A DNA stretch of 5,833 nt from assembly GCA_965662645.1 (NCBI GenBank), contig CBFIII010000112.1:1-5833 (forward strand). Direction: 5' to 3'. The position numbers were made by a program, and so were the translations under genes. Positions 1 through 4,948 of this stretch are shown piece by piece. The stretch is from UBA5342 sp965662645 (GTDB lineage: Bacteria; Bacteroidota; Bacteroidia; Bacteroidales; UBA5342). Position 1 is the first letter of the stretch, and each line of letters starts with the position of its first letter. Under the pieces are notes generated by a model that saw nothing but the letters and a program-made list of their open reading frames with translations, did not search any database and had not been told where the DNA came from.

Positions 1-18
1 ATAAAGAGTTATAATAAG

Positions 19-49
19 AATGGCGTTCGTAATTGAACGCCATTTTTTT
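19..49 (+). terminator. Rho-independent terminator of a gene left of the window
   Basis: A perfect 10-bp stem (AATGGCGTTC at 19-28, GAACGCCATT at 35-44) closes a 6-base loop and runs straight into a T tract (43-49), with more T's after it. On the minus strand the hairpin is followed by CTTATTATAA, a poor U tract, so it should work mainly for rightward transcription. It therefore probably ends a + strand gene whose coding part lies outside the left edge. That gene would converge on pepD. Confidence 0.85.
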
Positions 50-139
50 GTGTTTTTTTTAGTCCGTAGGCTTGTGCTGGTAGTTGATTTTATTGAGTTT
101 ATGTTGTCTTTCAACTTCTTTACAGGCAAACACAAAAAA

Positions 140-214
140 GGTGTTATGTTATTTATAGTGGGTAAGTCTTATCCCTTAATGATGAGACTTAATATTTTTA
201 CGTAAAATAACACC
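140..214. repeat. Nested imperfect palindrome (MITE/REP-like)
   Basis: The outer arms GGTGTTATGTTA (140-151) and TAAAATAACACC (203-214) are complementary at 11 of 12 positions. Inside them TAAGTCTTATC (163-173) pairs with GATGAGACTTA (181-191) at 10 of 11 positions around a 7-base loop. The whole 75 bp could therefore fold as one long interrupted hairpin. It contains no coding frame, and its right arm is shared with the next element. This fits a small non-autonomous or extragenic palindromic repeat, but the class is my inference. Confidence 0.55.
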
Positions 215-320
215 GTCCCGATAGGACTTTATGAAAAATATATTTTTTAAGTGCCATCGGCACGTAGTTTTGGTAGTTCACGAATCCCTTATTTTTAAAA
301 TCCCGTAGGGATGGTGTTAT
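207..320. repeat. Inverted-repeat-bounded element with CCCGTAGGG-type hairpins
   Basis: ATAACACCGTCCC (207-219) and GGGATGGTGTTAT (308-320) are complementary at 12 of 13 positions and bound 114 bp. Small hairpins sit at or inside the ends: GTCC/GGAC (215-227), GTGCC-ATC-GGCAC (251-263) and ATCCC-GTA-GGGAT (300-312). Short hairpins around a CCCGTAGGG-like core are, to my knowledge, a common intergenic repeat type in Bacteroidota genomes. No transposase is present, so any mobility would need help from elsewhere. Confidence 0.55.
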
Positions 321-411
321 GTCTTTGCATGATTTTAACCCACATAAAAAGATATAGAGCCAAAAAAAGCACCAATTAGTCCTAACATTAAAGTTAAAAC
401 TAACAGATGCT

Positions 412-451
412 TTGTATCACACATCTTGTATCACACATCTTGTTTCAGATG
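412..451. repeat. 14-bp tandem repeat downstream of pepD
   Basis: TTGTATCACACATC occurs twice in perfect tandem (412-425 and 426-439), followed by a diverged third partial unit TTGTTTCAGATG (440-451). The third unit also pairs with the second: ACATC (435-439) with GATGT (448-452). This array lies 11 bases past the pepD stop codon, so it would be in the 3' untranslated part of the pepD transcript. Replication slippage is a sufficient explanation. Confidence 0.7.
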
Positions 452-462
452 TTTTGTGTTTT

Positions 463-1914
463 TTAGATATTCTTTAATATCTCTATTAGCCAATCCCAAA
501 AACGAGTGACTGTATTTATTTTCATGCTTTCATTAGGTGAGTGAGCATCTTTGATGGTTGGTCCTATAGAAATCATATCTAGATAAGGATATTTCTTAAG
601 AAAAAGACCACATTCTAATCCTGCATGAATAGCTTTGATGTCAGGGTCTGCTTGGTGTAATGAGTTAAACGCTGTTTTGGCTATTTTAAGGACATTAGAA
701 TCAAGGTTTGGCGACCAGCCTGGGTATCCGTCGGAATTCTTAACAGAAGCGCCATTACTCTCAAAGACTTCTCGTATTCTGGCTGCTATTTCTTCTTTAG
801 CCGGTTCCGATGAGCTACGTTGACTGGTAACTACTTCTATTTTTCCAGCTCCTTTTATTTTGACAGAAGCTAAATTTGTTGACGTTTCCACTAGGCCTTC
901 TATGTTTTTGCTCATCGCAATGACCCCATTAGGGCATGTATTTATAGCGTTGAGTAAGCGCATTTGTGTATTTGCGTCAATGACTTCTTTAGGATTGTCA
1001 ACAGCTTTTGAAGAGATGAGTAGCTTAGGATCCGAAACAACATATTGATTTTTTGCCTCTTGATAATAAGAAGTCATATTCTGCATAAAGTCCATCTCCT
1101 GAGTGCCAGGGATGAGAATAGTGGCATAAGACTCACGTGGAATAGCATTACGAAGATTACCACCTTGAAAATCTGCAATGCGGATATCATATTTTGCAGC
1201 TTCTTGCGCAATAAATTTGGCTAATATCTGATTGGCATTACCACGGTTAAGGTGAATATCGCCACCTGAGTGACCACCACTAAGACCATTCACTGTGACT
1301 TTTATAGCTTCATAGTTTTGAGGTACAGCTTCGGCGGTATAATCAAAGTTAATCAGTGTGTCCACACCACCAGCGCAGCCTACATAGACTTCGCCATCAT
1401 CTTCGCTGTCCAGATTCACTAATACGGTGCCACTAAGAAAACCTTTTTCTAAAGCAAAAGCACCCGTTAATCCTGTTTCTTCGTCTATCGTGAACAGACA
1501 TTCTAAGGCAGGATGAGTTATGTCAGTAGAAGCTAAAAGCGCTAATTCTGCAGCCATGCCAATACCATCATCACCACCTAAAGTAGTGCCTTCAGCGCTG
1601 ACCCAATCGCCATCAATATAAACTTTTAAAGGTTCATTTTCAAAGTCGAAAACAGTGTCAGAATTCTTTTCGCACACCATATCCATATGCGATTGTAAAA
1701 TGACAGTAGGAGAGCTTTCCTTACCGTTGGTGGCTGGCTTTTTTATGAGAATATTACCTGTTTTATCTTGCAGAAGTTCTAAGTTAAACTTCTTAGCAAA
1801 ATCTTTAAGGTAAAGGATGATTTTTTCTTCTTTTTTAGACGGACGAGGTACTTGTGTGATCTCGTAAAAATATTGCCAAATGGCTTGAGGTTGTAAATCT
1901 TTAAATGGATTCAT
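463..1914 (-). CDS. pepD: Aminoacyl-histidine dipeptidase PepD (M20 family)
   Basis: This is a cytosolic dizinc metallopeptidase that hydrolyses Xaa-His dipeptides such as carnosine and, in known relatives, a range of other dipeptides, supporting amino-acid salvage. The 483 residues match the usual family length of about 485. The M20 signatures appear in order: SHMDMV (H76, with D78), GGDDGIG (D115), DEETG (E145 as general base, E146), NLDSED (D169) and DAHSPNE (H458). Set against E. coli PepD, these are the zinc ligands His80, Asp119, Glu150, Asp173 and His461. The lid/dimerisation domain lies roughly at residues 187-398 and starts with the family-typical GGHSGGDIH (213-221). There is no signal peptide. 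The start is secure, because an in-frame TAG lies nine codons upstream with no other start codon between. No Shine-Dalgarno is seen. The gene is intact and about 330 bp from miaB, with its own promoter candidate, so it is probably transcribed alone. Confidence 0.96.
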   Translation of the reverse strand: MNPFKDLQPQAIWQYFYEITQVPRPSKKEEKIILYLKDFAKKFNLELLQDKTGNILIKKPATNGKESSPTVILQSHMDMVCEKNSDTVFDFENEPLKVYIDGDWVSAEGTTLGGDDGIGMAAELALLASTDITHPALECLFTIDEETGLTGAFALEKGFLSGTVLVNLDSEDDGEVYVGCAGGVDTLINFDYTAEAVPQNYEAIKVTVNGLSGGHSGGDIHLNRGNANQILAKFIAQEAAKYDIRIADFQGGNLRNAIPRESYATILIPGTQEMDFMQNMTSYYQEAKNQYVVSDPKLLISSKAVDNPKEVIDANTQMRLLNAINTCPNGVIAMSKNIEGLVETSTNLASVKIKGAGKIEVVTSQRSSSEPAKEEIAARIREVFESNGASVKNSDGYPGWSPNLDSNVLKIAKTAFNSLHQADPDIKAIHAGLECGLFLKKYPYLDMISIGPTIKDAHSPNESMKINTVTRFWDWLIEILKNI

Positions 1915-1959
1915 CTTGTTTAATTTAATTATTAAATCCTATAACGAATAATGAAAAAC

Positions 1960-1989
1960 TAAAATTACTCATTAATTGTGAGAAGGCAA
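1960..1989 (-). promoter_or_regulatory. Candidate pepD promoter (Bacteroidota type)
   Basis: On the minus strand a TTG (complement of 1987-1989) is followed after 19 bases by TAATTTTA (complement of 1960-1967). The latter differs from the Bacteroidota -7 consensus TAnnTTTG at the last base only. The spacing matches the usual -33/-7 arrangement. The 5' untranslated leader would be roughly 40 bases. In AT-rich DNA such matches also arise by chance. Confidence 0.4.
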
Positions 1990-2126
1990 GGGAAATGACG
2001 TTTGTCTTTCCTTATTGGATCTTCTTAACGTGTTTTTTGTTACACTTAAGAACCGTCTGTCGTTTTGCCGTTATCTTGAGTGCGTGCCGTTACATGGTAT
2101 CATGAGCTGGATTTGCACCTCTTTTT

Positions 2127-2219
2127 ATCCCACATTGTGGGTTTTATTTTCCGTAGCTTGCTGCGAATAATAAAATGTCCTTCAACTAAATGTCTCGTGG
2201 GCTTGCCCCGAGCTTGTTG
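2127..2219 (-). repeat. Double-hairpin intergenic element, copy A (after miaB)
   Basis: This is a 93-bp element made of two or three stem-loops. A small one (CCCAC-ATT-GTGGG, 2129-2141) comes first. The main one (arms 2142-2157 and 2160-2175) pairs at 14 of 16 positions, counting one G:U, around the core GTAGCTTGCTGC. The last (CAAC 2183-2186 with GTTG 2216-2219) encloses CTCG-T-GGG / CCC-CGAG (2194-2212). A second copy at 4812-4902 shares 28 identical consecutive bases (2151-2178 against 4835-4862). On the minus strand it begins 24 bases after the miaB stop. It may end transcription or protect the mRNA 3' end, but no U tract follows, so it is not a classical terminator. Confidence 0.75.
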
Positions 2220-2243
2220 ACTTTGATGCTTATAAGTTGAAAA

Positions 2244-3563
2244 TTACGGAACAATAACCCCTAACAATGTCGCTTTGGTTATCTCTTTTACCTTTACGTT
2301 AACGTAATCTCCAATTTTGTAAGTGCCACGGTCAAAGACGAACACTTTATTCTGACTGTTACGCCCGTAAAATTGCTCTCGTGATTTCTTTGAGGTACCT
2401 TCTATTAGGACTTCGTGGGTAGTGCCCAGTTCTTTTTGATTGCTTTCTTTTGATAAGATGTATTGTAAATCAATGATTTCCTGTAGTCGGCGCGACTTCA
2501 CTTCTTCGGGAACATCGTCTATCATCGTGTCGGCTGCTTTTGTGCCTGGACGTTCGGAGTATTTAAACATATAAGCATAATCATATTTCACTTCTTTCAT
2601 TAACGAAAGGGTGTCTTGATGATCTTCTTCTGTTTCGCCATGAAAACCGCAAAGCACGTCAGTGCTTAAGCCACAATTGGGCACGATGCGTTTGATGGCT
2701 GCTATACGGTTGAGGTACCATTCTCGCGTATATTTGCGATTCATTGTTTTGAGAATGGCCGTACTGCCGCTCTGAAATGGCAAATGAACGTATTTACATA
2801 CATTATGATATTTGGCAATGACTTCGAGTGTTTCGTCACTCATATCTTTGGGGTGCGAAGTGGCAAAACGTATGCGCATAAGAGGGAATTCTTCTGCGAC
2901 CATAGCCATTAATTTGGCAAAATTAATTTCTTTATCGCCTTCCATATATAAATAGGAGTTGACGTTTTGTCCCAATAGGGTGACTTCTTTGTAATCTTTC
3001 TCCCACAAGTCACGCACTTCATTGAGGATGCTTTCAGGTAAACGGCTGCGTTCGCGTCCTCGGGTATAAGGCACTATGCAGTAGGAGCAGAAATTATTAC
3101 AACCGCGAGTGATGGAAACAAAACCCGTGATTTTGCCCATTCCCATACGTTTGGGGATGATGTCTTTATAGGTCTCGGTGGTGGATAGTTCTACATTAAT
3201 GGCTTTTTCGCCTTTTTCGGCTGCAGCAATCAGATGTGGAAGATCCAAGTAGGCATCGGGACCCACCACGATATCTGTTTTGCCATCTTTAAGCAAATCT
3301 TCTTGTAAGCGCTCGGCCATGCATCCTAAAATTCCCACGATGAGGTGAGGTTTTTTCTTGCGGAAAGTCTGGAAATAATCTAAACGACCGCGAACGCGTT
3401 GTTCTGCATTTTCACGTATAGAACACGTATTGGCAAATATGGCATCAGCTTCTTCAATCTTATGGGTTATCGTGTAATCAGCCATTTCCATAACAGAAGC
3501 TACTACTTCGCTATCAGCACTATTCATTTGGCAACCGTAGGTCTCTATAAAAAGTTTCTTCAT
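2244..3563 (-). CDS. miaB: tRNA-2-methylthio-N6-dimethylallyladenosine synthase MiaB
   Basis: MiaB is a cytosolic radical-SAM methylthiotransferase that converts i6A37 to ms2i6A37 in tRNAs reading codons that begin with U, which improves decoding accuracy. The 439 residues show the full family architecture. The N-terminal MTTase (UPF0004) domain has three auxiliary-cluster cysteines: C11 in YGCQMN, C47 in NTCSIRE and C81 in LGCMAERL. The radical-SAM core has the CxxxCxxC motif at C155, C159 and C162 (RGCNNFCSYC). A C-terminal TRAM domain for tRNA binding lies at about 376-438. YGCQMN and the substrate-side motifs point to MiaB rather than RimO or MtaB. The start is fixed by an in-frame TAA four codons upstream. 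The upstream sequence is AT-rich with no Shine-Dalgarno, as is usual in Bacteroidota. The gene appears intact. Upstream lies a promoter-like sequence, and downstream the double-hairpin element. Confidence 0.97.
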   Translation of the reverse strand: MKKLFIETYGCQMNSADSEVVASVMEMADYTITHKIEEADAIFANTCSIRENAEQRVRGRLDYFQTFRKKKPHLIVGILGCMAERLQEDLLKDGKTDIVVGPDAYLDLPHLIAAAEKGEKAINVELSTTETYKDIIPKRMGMGKITGFVSITRGCNNFCSYCIVPYTRGRERSRLPESILNEVRDLWEKDYKEVTLLGQNVNSYLYMEGDKEINFAKLMAMVAEEFPLMRIRFATSHPKDMSDETLEVIAKYHNVCKYVHLPFQSGSTAILKTMNRKYTREWYLNRIAAIKRIVPNCGLSTDVLCGFHGETEEDHQDTLSLMKEVKYDYAYMFKYSERPGTKAADTMIDDVPEEVKSRRLQEIIDLQYILSKESNQKELGTTHEVLIEGTSKKSREQFYGRNSQNKVFVFDRGTYKIGDYVNVKVKEITKATLLGVIVP

Positions 3564-3679
3564 TGTATTATTTTAAGCATAAAGATGCTAAGAATTCAGA
3601 TTAATAGCCTGAAATAGGGGTTTCTATCATGAAAACTTAATTCTTTGGTCTATCGTATTTGATTTATATTGAGATTATA

Positions 3680-3713
3680 CAAAGATAATGGCTTTTGCTT
3701 GCCCATGCAAAAG
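3680..3713 (-). promoter_or_regulatory. Candidate miaB promoter with overlapping palindrome
   Basis: On the minus strand TTTG (complement of 3708-3711) is followed after 20 bases by TATCTTTG (complement of 3680-3687), an exact match to the Bacteroidota -7 consensus TAnnTTTG. Transcription would start near 3673 and give a leader of about 110 bases. A 7-bp inverted repeat, CTTTTGC (3692-3698) and GCAAAAG (3707-3713), covers the -33 box and part of the spacer. It could be a regulator site or simply a coincidence. The promoter call itself is the better supported of the two. Confidence 0.55.
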
Positions 3714-3854
3714 ATTGTAATCATCATTATTAATGAAAACAAATGCTGCATTTTATCTGTGTGAATCCTTGTGAATTTATAGAAAAGGGGGGTAGTAGTA
3801 AATTATGCCAGTGTGTTAATTTATTGTGGTGCGAAGAGTATCAGACAAAGACCT

Positions 3855-3889
3855 GACGAATGAAGCGAACTTATAACTCTCAACTCATT
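3855..3889 (+). repeat. GAATGAAGCGAACTTATAAC repeat, copy 1
   Basis: The 20-bp core at 3858-3877 is identical to copies 2 and 4. It is followed by TCTCAACTCATT, a variant of the CTTATAACTC tail. Degenerate ACTTATAACTTATAACTCA runs followed by CACCATTCACAATT are, as far as I know, widespread intergenic repeats in Bacteroidota. Their function is unknown. Confidence 0.75.
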
Positions 3890-4043
3890 ATCTTACATTT
3901 CACATGGTAAAATCTTCACATGTCACCTGTCTCACATTTTATACGTTATATTTGTTATTCGTAAAACAAGTAATGCACAAAAAAAACTCAAAACATCCCG
4001 AACCTTGTTCCCCTCTTGAGAGGGGCTAGGGGTGTGTTGCTAC

Positions 4044-4090
4044 GACGAATGAAGCGAACTTATAACTTATAACTCACCATTCACAATTTA
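4044..4090 (+). repeat. GAATGAAGCGAACTTATAAC repeat, copy 2
   Basis: The core at 4047-4066 is identical to copy 1. It carries the longest tail: a second TTATAACTC, then ACCATTCACAATTTA. Confidence 0.75.
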
Positions 4091-4101
4091 ATTTTCACTT
4101 C

Positions 4102-4114
4102 GCTCCGCCGGAGC
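4102..4114. repeat. Small perfect hairpin GCTCC-GCC-GGAGC
   Basis: A 5-bp perfect stem lies directly after repeat copy 2. A sister hairpin of the same stem sequence lies 50 bases further on (4152-4164). There is no U tract on either side, so a terminator role is unlikely. Confidence 0.5.
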
Positions 4115-4151
4115 TTCTATTTGATAATTAACATATTGCTACAAACACCAT

Positions 4152-4164
4152 GCTCCTCTGGAGC
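4152..4164. repeat. Small perfect hairpin GCTCC-TCT-GGAGC
   Basis: It has the same stem as 4102-4114 with a different loop base pattern (TCT for GCC). The preserved stem with a changed loop may mean pairing is maintained. It lies immediately before repeat copy 3. Confidence 0.5.
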
Positions 4165-4167
4165 TAA

Positions 4168-4233
4168 CAAATGAAGAGAACTTATAACTTATAACTTAAA
4201 TTGAATAAAGCGAATTCACCATTCAATCGTTCA
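4168..4233 (+). repeat. GAATGAAGCGAACTTATAAC repeat, copy 3 (diverged)
   Basis: The core at 4169-4188 matches 18 of 20 bases (first base A for G, and AGAGAAC for AGCGAAC). The tail has two TTATAACTT units, then a second partial core (TTGAATAAAGCGAATTCACC) and ATTCAA. It looks like an older copy, or two partly merged copies. Confidence 0.65.
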
Positions 4234-4368
4234 CCCCTTGTATTCCCCTTACTTCGACTAGCGCTCAGCACACCTCTCAAGAGGGGAGTCAGCAAGATAT
4301 TGATGTTTCTTGGGTGATTTTGTGTTTTGTAGTTTATTGAAATACAAAAAAATGACAAATGAAGAAAC

Positions 4369-4409
4369 AACGAATGAAGCGAACTTATAACTTACAACTT
4401 ATAACTCAT
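4369..4409 (+). repeat. GAATGAAGCGAACTTATAAC repeat, copy 4 (reaches the zinc-ribbon stop codon)
   Basis: The core at 4372-4391 is identical to copies 1 and 2, and the tail is CTTACAACTTATAACTCATT. The TCA at 4406-4408 inside this tail, read on the minus strand, is the TGA stop of the zinc-ribbon ORF. A partial extra core (CAAATGAAG) lies just before it at about 4357-4365. Confidence 0.75.
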
Positions 4410-4615
4410 TCCTGTTTTTCCCCACAAATGCTACAATAATTGGCTTCGGGCGATAAGAGTGGAGATTTGCATCTAGGGCAAACAGCGGTGTTGTTTTTGT
4501 TTTTTAGCTTGATTGTTTCTGCTGCGTTGTTGGCTTTGAATACGATATTATATAATTTTTTGCGATGTGTTGAGGATATAAAACGAGAATTTTTAATGAT
4601 GTGATAAGATGTCAT
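4406..4615 (-). CDS. Small zinc-ribbon protein, function unknown
   Basis: A 69-residue ORF whose C-terminal third is a treble-clef-like zinc ribbon. C46-x2-C49 (CPRCKS) and C61-x2-C64 (YCSICGEKQ) are separated by 11 residues, and the pattern resembles the short zinc-ribbon domains (CPxCG...FCxxCG) found at protein ends. The first 45 residues are basic and unlike anything I recognise, with no signal peptide or membrane segment. The start is the only ATG after an in-frame TAA seven codons upstream. There is no Shine-Dalgarno and no convincing promoter in the 70 bases back to the upstream terminator. The stop codon lies within an intergenic repeat, so the native 3' end may have been altered. It could be a real small nucleic-acid- or protein-binding factor, or the remnant of a longer zinc-ribbon protein. 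Confidence 0.55.
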   Translation of the reverse strand: MTSYHIIKNSRFISSTHRKKLYNIVFKANNAAETIKLKNKNNTAVCPRCKSPLLSPEANYCSICGEKQE

Positions 4616-4685
4616 TATTTTGTTGCTAAAAAATTAAATAAAAAAGGATCATATTATAAGAGCTGTAATAAAAAGAAGGGGTGAT

Positions 4686-4727
4686 AAAAGAAAAAACCCT
4701 TGATACTTTTTGGTTATCAAGGGTTTT
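4686..4727 (-). terminator. Rho-independent terminator of the T9SS gene
   Basis: A perfect 13-bp stem (AAAACCCTTGATA at 4693-4705, TATCAAGGGTTTT at 4715-4727) has a 9-base loop. Read leftward it is followed by TTTTTTCTTTT (complement of 4686-4696, overlapping the stem end). Rightward the flank is TTTTGCTGAG, a poor U tract, so it should act on minus-strand transcription coming from the gene ending at 4949. Between that stop codon and this terminator lies the double-hairpin element, giving a 3' untranslated region of about 250 bases. Confidence 0.85.
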
Positions 4728-4811
4728 GCTGAGTGTAATTGGTTTAATTTTCGAACTGCTTTACGTAAAATATTAATGCATTCATTAATCAAATTCAAAG
4801 GGTGAAATTTA

Positions 4812-4902
4812 ATCCCATATTTTGAGTTTATTCCCCGTAGCTTGCTGCGAATAATAAAATGTTCTTCAACAATTGCCTCGTGGTTTTGCCCCGAAGTTGT
4901 TG
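4812..4902 (-). repeat. Double-hairpin intergenic element, copy B (after the T9SS gene)
   Basis: This is the second copy of the element at 2127-2219, with the same order and orientation. The first hairpin has arms 4827-4841 and 4844-4859 around GTAGCTTGCTGC. The second has CAACAATT (4868-4875) pairing with AGTTGTTG (4895-4902) and encloses TCGTGG / CCCCGA. The small leading hairpin of copy A is decayed here (CCCATATTTTGAG). Sequence differs most in loops and in the link between hairpins. It begins 46 bases after the T9SS gene's stop codon on the minus strand. Confidence 0.75.
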
Positions 4903-4948
4903 CCTTTTGTTTTTTTAATAAACCTATTCGATAATTTATTGAAGAAAT

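Larger units (their letters stand above)
50..462. other. Gene-free intergenic stretch left of pepD
   Basis: No convincing gene is visible here. A 61-codon open frame covers 20-205 on the + strand, but it begins inside the terminator stem and encodes a low-complexity phenylalanine/valine-rich string. The stretch holds a nested palindrome (140-214), a second inverted-repeat pair (207-320) with two small hairpins, and a 14-bp tandem repeat (412-451). There is no clear U-tract terminator immediately behind pepD. A T run on the minus strand (complement of about 361-367) lacks a strong stem. Confidence 0.6.
1915..2243. other. pepD-miaB intergenic region
   Basis: These 329 bases hold the putative pepD promoter (1960-1989) and one copy of the double-hairpin element (2127-2219). 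The remaining stretch, about 1990-2126, shows no open frame, hairpin with a U tract, or repeat that I can identify. The length and content suggest that miaB and pepD are separate transcription units, despite having the same orientation. Confidence 0.6.
4009..4287. repeat. 279-bp segment bounded by 15-bp perfect inverted repeats
   Basis: TCCCCTCTTGAGAGG (4009-4023) and CCTCTCAAGAGGGGA (4273-4287) are perfect reverse complements. Each arm is also nearly self-palindromic. The left arm extends to the full hairpin CCCCTC-TTGA-GAGGGG (4010-4025) and then GGGGTGTG; the right copy lacks part of that flank. Between them lie repeat copies 2 and 3, two small hairpins, and a CTTCGACTAGCGCTCAGCAC phrase (4253-4272) resembling another common Bacteroidota intergenic repeat. 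It may be a MITE-like unit, or simply two inverted copies of one short repeat family. No target-site duplication is obvious. Confidence 0.5.
3564..4405. other. Repeat-rich intergenic region between miaB and the zinc-ribbon ORF
   Basis: About 840 bases with no credible gene. The part next to miaB holds its putative promoter (3680-3711). From 3855 on, the sequence is a patchwork of degenerate repeats: four copies of the GAATGAAGCGAAC core, a 15-bp inverted pair (4009-4287) and two small hairpins. A 62-codon minus-strand frame (4182-4370) only translates these repeats (its middle reads PLLRGVLSASRSKG) and is not called. A phrase at about 3756-3776 (TGTGTGAATCCTTGTGAATT) is a short internal duplication, TGTGAAT twice. 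Confidence 0.65.
4616..4948. other. Intergenic region between the zinc-ribbon ORF and the T9SS gene
   Basis: These 333 bases hold a strong leftward terminator (4686-4727) and copy B of the double-hairpin element (4812-4902). The stretch 4728-4811 shows no gene or clear signal. On the minus strand between the terminator and the zinc-ribbon ATG there is a TATAATATG phrase (complement of about 4649-4657) but no matching -33 TTG. Confidence 0.6.

Noticed and set aside
20..205. 61-codon + strand open frame
   Set aside because: It starts inside a terminator stem, runs through palindromic DNA and has a low-complexity product.
635..1048. Two + strand frames inside pepD (635-823 and 860-1048)
   Set aside because: They are antisense shadows of a well-supported M20 peptidase gene.
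3399..3617. + strand frame overlapping the miaB start
   Set aside because: It is antisense to the conserved N-terminal MTTase domain of MiaB and has no recognisable features of its own.
3947..3954. TATATTTG, a -7 match on the + strand
   Set aside because: No TTG lies at the right distance upstream, and no + strand gene follows.
4182..4370. 62-codon minus-strand open frame
   Set aside because: Its protein is a translation of intergenic repeats (CTCAAGAGGGG and CTTCGACTAGCGCTCAG families), with no recognisable domain. Such frames are often miscalled as genes.
3855..4409. CRISPR array
   Set aside because: Repeat spacing is irregular (189, 122 and 203 bases), copies are diverged, spacers contain other repeats, and no cas gene is present.
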